A DNA stretch of 64,000 bases, from contig CP038120.1 of NCBI GenBank assembly GCA_004519485.1, forward strand, positions 372,501 to 436,500. The letters are read 5' to 3'. The number at the start of each line of letters is the position of its first letter. The stretch's first letter is position 1. This document shows, piece by piece, positions 45,763-55,613 of the stretch. Source of the stretch: Nannochloropsis oceanica (taxonomy: Eukaryota > Sar > Eustigmatophyceae > Eustigmatales > Monodopsidaceae). The position numbers were made by a program, and so were the translations under genes. A model generated the notes under the pieces. That model worked only from the letters and a program-made list of their open reading frames with translations, had not been told where the DNA came from and did not search any database.

Positions 45763-48047
45763 TTAGTTATCCTTTTCCATCTGCTCTTTCTTCCCCTTCT
45801 CCTCCCCTTCATTCTTGGCCACAACCGGCACTGCAGGCGCAAGAGTCGGGGCAACAGCAGCGAGGGGAGGCGGGGCCAGGAGCGTCTTGATATATACCTC
45901 AAATCCTTCCTCCTCCGCCTCAAAATCCAAGCTCTCCTTGACTTCGTCCTCCATAGCCACGTATCCCTTCCCTCCCTTGGTCACCCAGGCCAGGGTGGCT
46001 TGATCGGACAGTTGGACCTGGAGAGAAAAGAAGAGGAAGAAGGAAGGGGAAGGAGGGGAGGGGAGGGAAGGGTGGAAAGAATGGAGGGAGAAGTTAGATA
46101 TATACCTATGGCCAGCTTTCGGTCCCCCCTTTCCTATCTCTGCCACTCTCTTCCTCCTTCCTTTCCTTCCTTCTCCCTTTTCCCTCGTCCTTCCCTCCCT
46201 TCCTCCTTACCGGCACGCAAATGGCATGCATGGCCTGTTTTCGCGCAATGAGCTCCAAAAGGAGGAGGCAATGCTTTCCCAACCCCTTGCGACGTGCGTC
46301 AGCCAAAATGGCGATATCCTGTGTGGACAAAGAAAGGAAGAGAAGGAGAGAGAAAAGAGAGCCCAAGGAAGGGAGGTGGTGTAAGATCACGAAGCACGTT
46401 TGAAATCACTCATTTCGCCGGCGTCAGGTCAGATTCAGCCTCTCATCCCTCCCTCCCTCCCTCCCTCCCTCCCTTCCTCTAACCCTCCCTCCCTGCTTAC
46501 CCAAAGAATCAGGGACGGGGCGCCGGCCATCTTGTCCACGAAATCTCCCTGGACCGAGAACCTAAGGAGGCAGGGGGAAAGAAGAAAAAGGATGAGGGGG
46601 GGAAAAAGGGAAGGAGAGAAGGAGATCGTTTAGATGTATTGCTTGGAAAAAGCATGGAAGAAGAGATAAAGGTTGAAAGGGAAGTGAGGTGGAAAAAATA
46701 AGGGATGGAGAGGTGTACAGGTGGAGGGAGGGAGGGAGGGAGGGAGGGAGGGCGGGCGGGGCCATACAAATACGCACCGGAAGTGGACGATGCCTACCAA
46801 GGCGCCCTTTTTCTTGCCCTTCTTGTCCCTGCCGCTGTATGTCTTCTTCTTGCCCGTACTATGGCTCGGCGTCTCCTTTTCATTTTCCAGCACCTTTCCC
46901 TTGTTCTCGCCCTCGTGCTCCTGCTGGGCAGTGTTCTCGTCCTTCTCTTCGGTGAAGAGAGCCTCCCGGATGACGAGGAAACTGAGTGGAGGGAGGAAAG
47001 ACAGAGGGGAAGGAGAAAAAGAGAGGGACATTAGGGACTGCACGACATGCTTCCGGTCTGCTTCTCTTTAGAAGGGAGGAAGGAAAGGAAGGAGGAAGGG
47101 AACCCACCGTGCCTCCGGCTCAGTGAGCTGTGCAAGCTTGTCTTCATCGTCCCATCCGTAGCCCGAGTTGTCGTAAGTCTCTTCCATCGTCTCCTTCACG
47201 GCATCAAAAGCCCAGGTCACTAGGGAGGGAGGGAGAAAGAGAGGGAGGGAGTGGAAGGCGGGATGACCGCAGTCATTCTCGGAAGAAAAATTCTTCATTG
47301 ACCCCCCCTCCTCTACCCTCCATCCCTCCCTTCTCACCTTCCTCCTTGCTAAGCTTGCTCTTGAACTCGATGGTGACGTCCAAGCCCTTCCGGTCGTATT
47401 TGAGGAAGGGGGCAGCGATCCCCACGGACTGGAAGACGGGGGAAGGCAAGGGAAGGAAGGAGAGAGGGGAGAGTGACACACTGTTTACGTTTGTGAGAGC
47501 AGGCGGGCAGGAAGCGAGATGGAGCATGCACGTACCACATCCTTGTTTTGTCCCAGGTCATCAAAGAGGGCTTGGCGGAGGGTGAGGATGGACTCGTTGA
47601 TGGAGGCCTGGGGAGGAAGAGAAGCAAGGAGATGGACGAAAGAGAGGTCAGATTTTGCGGAAGGGAGAGTGAGGAATCGAGGAATCTACCCGAACCTGAT
47701 CGGACGAACATTGGCTGGTGCAAACGCTGTTTAAGTGCCAGCCAAGAGACCAGTTGCCCTTGATCTGCGTTCTATTTTCACTCTAAACATCCGCCTCTCC
47801 CCGATGGCCGCCCCATTTCCATTCCCCCCCCCCCAAAATTTGTATATACGTACCGTCAGGCGGTCCTTGCTCCGCTTGATCTCAATAGTCTGGCCGCCTG
47901 CCGTGCTCTTGCCCCCACCCTTGGCCTTACCCCCTTTGCCGCCTTTGCCTTCACAGTAAGTAGGGGGTGGAAATTCGGGAGGGTAAAAATAAGGGAGGGA
48001 AAAAGCGGGGAAATGGCAGGGAGAGTGGGCTTACCCTTCATGCTCAT
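45763..48047 (-). CDS. NAA40: N-alpha-acetyltransferase D (NatD, NAA40)
   Basis: Nine minus-strand exons (48035-48047, 47854-47948, 47536-47607, 47338-47428, 47108-47219, 46778-46981, 46501-46561, 46211-46318, 45763-46017) join in frame to 336 residues. NatD acetylates the N-terminal Ser of histones H4 and H2A. Diagnostic segments are FLKYDRKGLDVTIEFKS, VTWAFDAVKETMEETYD, GYGWDDEDKLAQLT, and the acetyl-CoA loop DARRKGLGKHCLLLLELIA (human VRRKGLGK). The basic Lys/Gly-rich N-terminus also matches the family. Differences are a Lys/Glu-rich insertion of about 50 residues between LVIREALF and GALVGIVHFR, and an acidic Ala/Pro-rich C-terminus in place of the human His/Cys tail. The gene is divergent from MenB with 228 bp between start codons. 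Confidence 0.9.
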
Positions 48048-48275
48048 GGTGCTCGATGCCTTAAGTGTGTGCTTGGTTGGCTGTATTGTACAAATTGTGG
48101 GAGTGCTGGGAAGGTCTTTGGTATGCAAAAGGTCGTCGCGTAATTTGTAAAGGCAGATTGGGCGCCAAGACGGCAAATGTCGTACAGCCTGTCCAAGCCC
48201 GCCATCAAAGCACATAATTTACTCACTTGCCCTCTCCCTTTCGCGACTTACAGGTAGTTCTACCATACCTCTCGC
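48048..48275. promoter_or_regulatory. Compact bidirectional promoter region of NAA40 and MenB
   Basis: Only 228 bp separate the NAA40 ATG (minus strand) and the MenB ATG (plus strand). Both leaders and promoters must lie here or overlap the first exons and introns. No TATA-like box is obvious. The arrangement suggests shared or coupled transcription; this is inferred from spacing alone. Confidence 0.55.
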
Positions 48276-50695
48276 ATGGCTCCTTCATTGTTACGCACCC
48301 CGCCTCCTCCGACGCCTCGTCGCGACGGCTTTCACCGGGTGCGTTTTAGCCTCCTCACTCCGCGCATTCTGCCTACAGTCTCACCCTCCATGTCTTGCTG
48401 CCCCTGTCCCGCCGTCTCTCCTCGCCCTTTCCTCTTGTGCCCTAATTTGTAATTTCTCACATTCATTTCGCTTTCTATCTTCCCATTTTCTGCTTTCACG
48501 CAATGAAAAAGACCTCTTCCGGCCCAGCGGCATGGCAAGATCGAAGCCAAGCCCTTGGGCTGACCGACGTCATTTATCGCGTCGCACCGCAAGAGGGTAA
48601 TAACGCGAAAGAGAAAGGGAAAAGGGTGAAGAAGGAGCGGAGAGATAGCAACTAAGAAGGGGAAATGGGAACCACGAGCTCCAGCTTCCTCAACCTGTCA
48701 TCCATCGCATTCATTCTTCCCTCCCTCCCTCCCTCCCTCCCTCGCTCCCTTCCTCCCCTCTCTTTCCTGGTTTCAGGTATCGCCAAGCTCAGCATTAACC
48801 GCCCGTCAGTTAGAAATGCGTTTCGTCCCACTACCATTCGGGAGCTCAAGCGCTGCGTGGCTTTGGCCCAGGATGACTTGCAAGTGGGCGTTATCATACT
48901 GACTGGTAGGCAGGGAGGGAGGGAGGGAGGGAGGGAGGGAGGGAGGGGGTGGCTGCAAAGATCCATCTCTGAAATTTAAGATGGCTGTCTATTTATTCTT
49001 AGTCGTAATTGTAATCATTATTTGGGTCTTAGCATCGATTTTAACCTCTACCTTAGTCTCAACTTTACATCTTGCCCTTCCTACTACTATTTTCCTTCTC
49101 GCACAGGGGAAGGCGACGAGGCCTTCTGTTCCGGCGGCGATCAAAGTGTGCGGGGAGAGGGGGGGTACGACGATGGGAGCGAGGAGGCACCGAGGCTTAC
49201 GGTGTTGGATTTGCAGGTAGAGAGGGAGGGAGGAAGAGAGGAAGGGAGGGAGAGAAGGAGGGAAAAGGAATGGCACCAGGCTATGTCCGGGCATCTTATC
49301 AAGACTCCGCCCTCTATCCTTTTCTCTCTCCCTCCTTCCCTCCCTCCCTCAGGTGCAAATGCGGCGGTGTCCTAAGCCTGTGGTTGCCATGGTGGCTGGG
49401 TATGCCATTGGGGGCGGGCACATTTTGCACATGTTGTGCGATTTGACGATAAGCGCCGACAACGCCGTCTTTGGACAGACAGGGCCTCGGGTTGGCAGGT
49501 GGGGTGGACGAGTGGATGGTTGAATGGGTGGGGGTGTGTGGGTAGGTGGGCAGGTGGATGGGAGGTATGCGCGGTAGATGGCGATGTTTTCTTCCTTTTC
49601 CTCCCTCCCTCGTTCCCTCCTTCCCTCCTTTCCTCCTTCCCTGCCTGCTCATCTCCTTCTCTGCCCTCACACCTCCCCCATGCCATGCCTCTAAAATTCT
49701 CACGTGTCATTTTCCCCCTTCCTCTTTCCTTTCTTGTCCATTCCTCTTTTCCTCCCTCCCCCCTCCTCAAGTTTCGATGCAGGCTACGGCAGCAGCCATA
49801 TGGCCCGCCTGGTGGGACAGAAAAAAGCCCGCGAAATTTGGTTTCTGTGTCGGTTTTATTCAGCGCAAGAGGCGCTTGAGATGGGGGTAAGGAGGCAGAG
49901 AGAGAGAAAGGGAAGAAGGGAGGGGAAGCGTCTTTCTTGTTCCATTTGTGAGTGGTGACCACCATCGCCCCCCTGACTTTACCCTCCCTCCCTCCCTCCC
50001 TGCCTGCCTCCCCCTCCTCCCTCCCTCCCTCCCTCCCTCCCTCCCTCCCTCCCTCCCTCCCTCCCTCCCTCCCTCCCTCCCTCCCTCCCTAGCTGGTAAA
50101 TACCGTCGTGCCCTTGGCGTCCCTGGAGGGCGAGACGCTCAAGTGGTGCCGGCGGATAATGGAGAATTCCCCCACGGCCATCGCATGCTGCAAGGCTGCA
50201 CTCAACGCGGATGAGGACGGAGCGGCGGGGTAAGGAGGGAAGGAAGGAAGAAGGGAAGGAAGGAAAGGAGGATAAGCGACTCTCTCACTCTATTTAAGTC
50301 TTGTTACTCACACCCCCGTACTCACACACCCACTCACCTCCCTTTAACCCCACACCTATAACCCTCGGGGATAAGCGATTTTCTCACTCCATTTAAGTCT
50401 CCCCCTCTCACCCTCCCCCTCTTCCATCTATCTGCCGGTGGTGACAAGGCGGGCCGCCGTCCTCCTCTTCCTTTCATCCCTCCGCGATAGTCGAACCTCC
50501 CTCCTCAAACCCACACCTAACCCTCAGTCCCCCCCCACACCCTCCCACTCATTTTCCCCCTCACACAGCATCATGGAGCTGGCGGGCAATGCCACGCGGT
50601 TATTTTATTTGAGCGAGGAAGGAAAAGAGGGTCGCAACGCGTTTTTGCAGAAACGGAAGCCCGCCTTTCGATCCTTGCCCACCTCGAAGCTGTGA
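48276..50695 (+). CDS. menB: 1,4-dihydroxy-2-naphthoyl-CoA synthase (naphthoate synthase)
   Basis: Eight exons (48276-48338, 48512-48596, 48777-48905, 49107-49216, 49353-49498, 49772-49886, 50093-50229, 50569-50695) join in frame to 303 residues. MenB closes the second ring of the naphthoquinone head group, turning o-succinylbenzoyl-CoA into DHNA-CoA for phylloquinone or menaquinone. Very strong matches include [104 protein letters not shown], and [20 protein letters not shown]. The QTGP glycine is that of bicarbonate-dependent MenB such as the E. coli enzyme. The first exon ([21 protein letters not shown]) is Arg/Pro-rich and may belong to an organelle-targeting leader. Intron 7 contains a short tandem duplication. 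Confidence 0.93.
50272..50402 (+). repeat. Tandem duplication inside MenB intron 7
   Basis: GATAAGCGACTCTCTCACTC with TATTTAAGTCT near 50272-50302 recurs as GATAAGCGATTTTCTCACTC with CATTTAAGTCT near 50370-50400, a period of about 98 bp. The spacer is rich in ACTCACAC and ACCCC. The copies are non-coding. Confidence 0.75.
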
Positions 50696-51317
50696 AGAGG
50701 CGTGAGAAGGTGGTGGAATGAGGGATAGGAGGGGCGAGGCATGTGTGATGTGAAGGGGAGGAGGGACGAGATATAGGGAGGGGGAGGCATGGGTACAGGA
50801 GAAGACTGTGAAGGAGGAAGGGAGGGAGAAGGGAGGGAGGGAGTGGGGGGGAAGCCAGTGAAATTTTCTCTGCCTTTGGACAGAAAATAGAAACAAAAAA
50901 GAAGGGAAGACACGAAGGGATGAGCATTGTCATCGCGCCATTTACCACGTTCATATAATCTTTCCCCCTCTTACTTTTTTCCCTATCTTCCTGTCGTTCT
51001 GTCGCTCTGTACTTCTTTCGATCTTTCGATCTTTCGATCTTTCTTCTGCTCTTTTACGTATCTCCCACACGCACTAGAGATCCAGCCCATAGCTGCATCC
51101 ACCTTCTCAGCTCTCCCTCCCTCTTTCCCTCCCTCGTAACCCAGGGGAGGCGTTAGCTGCCTCTCCTCTCCATAATACATAAGTGGATAAATGAATGTAA
51201 TCAAGCAACGCCCTACTTTTCCCCACCCCCTGCTCTCTGATTGCCCACTGGCCGTCACCATGTCGCCCCTACCCCTCCCTCTTCAATTCGTCAGATACTC
51301 ATGCTATCTCTCTCTCT

Positions 51318-54300
51318 CTACCTCTTCTTCCCTCCCGCCTTCCCCTTCCCCTTCCCCTTCCCCACCGCCGGGGCTTCCTTGCGCTTGAGCGCGGAGGAGG
51401 AGGAGGAGGTCGAGCCCGACGGCTTGAAGAACGAATCCAGTCGTTTCTGCTGCATCGCACCGCGCGATGCCTGGAAGGAGGGAGAGAGGGAGGGAGGGAG
51501 GGAGGGAAAGGAGGGGTAGGGATGGGAAGGAGGGAGGGAAGGTGAGGTGAGTGAGAAAAAGCGACGGTGGTGCCAAGAGTCCGACGTCCGCCCTCCCTCC
51601 CTTCCTCCCTCCCTCCCTCCCTCCCTCCCTTTGACCTTAAGCTTGGCAATGCCTGACTTGACTCGGTCGGGGTTGAAGCCCAAATTGTCGATGAGAAACT
51701 CCTCTAGCCCGGCCTCGTTCGGCTCCTGAGAACCGAGGGAGGGAAGGAGGGAGGGAGGGAGGGAAGGGTGTGTGGCAGAGAGCGTTTGTCCCATGTGCGA
51801 TGTTGGCGTTTTAATATCCACTGAATTCCCTCCCTTCCTCCCTCCCTTCCTCCCTCCCTCCTCGCCTCCCTCCCTACAGTCCACTTGAAGCTCTGCTCTG
51901 CCGGGTCGTGAATCTCGGGGTGGGAGAAGAGAGTGCGGGCCATTACGTAGGCGGGTGTCTAGGGAGGGAGGGAGGGAGAGAGGGAGTGAGGGAGGAAAGG
52001 AAGAATGTGAGTTGTCAATTGTGTTTGTGTGGAATAGACAGCAAATTCTTTCAAACTTCTCCCTCCCTCCCTCCATCCCTCCCTCCCTCCCTCCCTCCAT
52101 CCCTTGCCTGGTCGACCCATTCCCACTCCTCGCCTTCCTTCCCTTCCTCCCCCGCGTCCTCCCCCGCCGTGTCCTCAGCCGCGCCGTGGCTGCCCTCTTC
52201 CGCGCCCTCCACCAACACCTCCTCCTCGTTCTGCAGCAGGGGAAAAAAGTGAGGGAGGGGGGGAGGGAGGAAAAGAGGGAGGGTGGGCGAATGGTGTAAT
52301 CGACAGTATCCTCTTACCCTCCCTCCCTCCCTCCCTCCCTCCCTCCCTCCCTCCCTCCCTCCCTCCCCCCTGACCTCGACCACGGCCTTCTCCGCCTCCT
52401 CCTGTCAGAGTACGTGCGTGTGGGTGTGGTGATGTCAATAGAGCAAATCGCTCTTCCGTCCTCTCTTGATAATCTTCATCCGCCCGCCCTCCCGCCCGCC
52501 CTCCCTCCCTCCCTACCTACCTCCATCACCTCCCCCACTACAGTCTTTTCCTTCTCATCCGGCGCCGTCTCGCGGGCATTGACTGCCTCGGCCTCCTCCT
52601 CTCCCTCCCTCCCTCCCTCCTCTCCCGAAGCAGCAGTGGCAGCACCAGCGGCAGGCATCTCCTCCGTCGAGGACGAGGAGGAGAGAGGGAGGGAGGGCGG
52701 GAGGGAGGAAGAGGGGGACGAGACAGCGCTTTTTTCCTTGCGCACTCGGACGCGAGGGAGCCATTCGGGAGGGATCTGGAACTTGTCCTGAAGGGTGGGA
52801 GGGAGGGAGGGAGGGAGGGAGGGAGGGAGGGAGGGAGGGAGGGAGGTGAAGCAAGAACATTAAGAGAGGGGCGACTTGGTTGTTCAAGATTGTCATGCGG
52901 AGGGAGGGAGAGAGGGAGGGAGAGAGGGAGGGAGGGAGGGAGGGCGTACCTTGGGCAGGTGCTTGAGGATGGTCTCAATATCGCCGTGTTTTTTAATGAG
53001 ATTGAGGGCGGATTTGGGCCCAATACCGCGGATGGAACTGGTGTAGTCGCAGCCCATGAGAATGCAGAGGTCGATGAATTGGGAAGGAGTCAGCTGCAGG
53101 CCCTCCAACACCTGTTTCAGGAGGATGATTGAGTGAGTGGATGGATTGTCCCGCTGACTTATCCATCTCCTCCTTCTGCTGTTGTTATGGATGTGCTGTG
53201 CATGCGTTTGGATATTTGGGAGTGCAATGGACAAGGAAAGGTCTCTTTCGAACGCGGCGTTGCTTTCGTTCGGTCACAAAGAAAGAGGGAGGAGGGAGAG
53301 AGGGAGGAAGGGAGGGAGGGCACGCGCCTTCTTATAGTCGATTTCCTTGATGGGATTATCGCCGGCGCTGGTCATGTTTCTGAGGAGCCTCGGCCTGAGG
53401 GAGGGAGGGAGAGAGGGAGGGAGGGAGGGAGGGAGGGAGGGAAGGTGAGAACCCAGTTCTGAGGAGCGGAGGAAGGGAGGAAGGAAGGGAGGGAGGGAGG
53501 GAGGGAGGGAGGACGGGCACGCACGTGGCGAATGTGAGGGTGTCGGTGTCTTCGGTGGCAACGGCGAAAACCTTGCTGATCTGGAAAGGGGAGGGAGGGA
53601 GGGAGGGAGGGAGGGAGGGAGGGAGGGAGGGAGAAAGTAAGACAGCCATACGAATTTCACAGGGAAGGAGGCAGGGCTTGAAGGAGGGCTTGAGGGAGGG
53701 CTTGAGGGAGCGCTTGCTTGCCTTGGCGAGCCCCGCGCACTGGGCCTCGGCCTCGCAGGGAGCGTCGAGAAAAGGTACGCCCATCAGCTCCAGAAGACGT
53801 TTGCAGTCGGCGGATTCCTTGGGAAGGGAGGGAGGGAGGGAGGGAGGGAGGGAGGGAGGAAGAGGGTGAGACGGAAGGAGGGAGTAGGAGAAATGTCATG
53901 TTAAGACGGTCTGCATTTTAGTGACGCGCCAAAACCATGGTCCCTTTCTTCCCTCCCTCCTTCCCTTCCTCCCTCTTTTCCTCCCCGAATTTCAGACGTA
54001 CCTTCTTCCCAGCGCGCACCAGCCGCTTGTTCTGCCGGTCTTGCTCCTCGACGTTAGCCTCCTCCTGTGCCTATGGTCAGAGAGGGAGGGAGAAAGAGAG
54101 GAAGATAGGGTGAGCCTATCTTGTGTCGGGCCTGAAGGAGGAATGGAGGGAAGGTGGGGGGGAGGGGGGGAGGGTAACGTGCCTTCTTGAGGTCGGCTTC
54201 GGCTTTTTCGCGCTTCTCGCGGCGCTTGTCCAATTCTCCTCCCTGTGAAAGGTAGGAAGGGAGGGAGTGAGTGAGTGAGTGAGTGAGTGAGGGAGGGAGA

Positions 54301-55139
54301 GATGAGAGTGACGGATGCATGGGCTGAGGGAGGGAGGGAGGGAGGGAGGAAGGGGGGTACCTTCAGGGTAGGAGGCTTGCCGTCAAAGACGAATACTGGC
54401 TTGATGCCCGAGGAGAGCATGCGGATGGTGCGGTTGAAGAGCCCTTGGATGTGGGATGTGACCTGAGGGATGGATGGAGGGAGGGAGGGAGGGAGGGAGG
54501 GTTCGGAGGAGGGAAGTTGAGCAGCCCAAATCTCACCAAATGGGAATGCGTGCGTGTATGTGTGTCACTCCATCCGCCTCTTATCTCATTTCTCACTTTT
54601 CCCGTCATTTGTGATCGATACCCGTCTCATTCCACCCCTTAACACGTACCTCTCCCGCCTCGTTGGTCAGCTGGGCGGCGGCCCCGCCGCTGTTGCCATG
54701 GCGGATGGCGATCTGGACGAGGGAGGGAGGCAAGGATGTTGCGTCAGCAGAATTATGACAGATGGAGCAGAAAGGCAGGAATGAATGATGGTGAAGATAT
54801 GCTCGTGAAGAAGGGAAGGTGGACCGAGCGTAGTTCATTACACCCCAGTTCCCTTTCCTCTCCCTTCATTGTTTTTGTTCGCGCCTTCCTCTCTTCCCGT
54901 CTCCCTTCCCTCCTTCCGCACCAGAAATTGATAGATGGCCATAGAGGCATCGACAGCAATGATGCGCCCGTTGTAGTGCTCGACCTGGGAAGAAGAGAGA
55001 GATGAGAAGGGTGGAAAGAGGAGAAGTGAGGGGAGCATGAGGCAGGTGGAAAGTAAGAGGCTGATTTGCTTACCTTGTGCTCCTTAATAGCATCGGGAGC
55101 CTCGTCTGCTATGAGCTTTGTCAAGCCTTTAATTCCCAT
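51318..55139 (-). CDS. FEN1: Flap endonuclease 1
   Basis: Sixteen minus-strand exons total 514 residues: 55074-55139, 54922-54984, 54650-54712, 54361-54462, 54183-54242, 54002-54070, 53722-53817, 53525-53580, 53328-53394, 52950-53111, 52521-52787, 52375-52401, 52108-52230, 51878-51958, 51636-51725, 51318-51470. FEN1 removes 5' flaps in Okazaki-fragment maturation and base-excision repair. The protein starts [10 protein letters not shown]. Metal-binding acids are present in [43 protein letters not shown] and [17 protein letters not shown]. The PCNA-binding box is QKRLDSFF. It is longer than the usual 340-390 residues because exons 11-13 insert a Ser/Pro/Ala and then strongly acidic region between [11 protein letters not shown] and [13 protein letters not shown]. 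Four introns appear to start with GC instead of GT. Exon 12 is only 27 nt. Confidence 0.92.
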
Positions 55140-55613
55140 CTCTGACTCAGTTTTAAGTGGCGTGTATGTGACTGCGCGTGTGCTGTGATGAAGGGGTAAA
55201 ATAATCAGGAGGGGAAGGGAGGGAGAGGAGGGAGGGCGAGGTAGCACAAATTTTTTACCACTTCTGAACGACACAACTTCTGGGAATGCCGCCACCATCG
55301 TGGCGTAGCTCCACTTCTTCTTGTAGTTTCTGTCATATTGCAGGGGCATTCACAAAGGGTTCATTAAGATGTGGCTCATGTCATTGCCGCAGAGTTGCCG
55401 CTTTTCTTTCCTTCCTTGGCGAAGGGCAAACGACTCGGACCTGGATCCGCCTCTTCCTGTCCCCACACCAGCCAACTTTTTAAAGTGCAAGCTAAGCGAG
55501 CAAAAGAAGAAGAACTGCAGAATCTCCACACGTTTCCTTCTCTCTTCAAGCCCAGCATGAGGGCTCACCTCGCTTTCCCCCTCAAAAAACACATGCAGGG
55601 CTGCTGACACACC

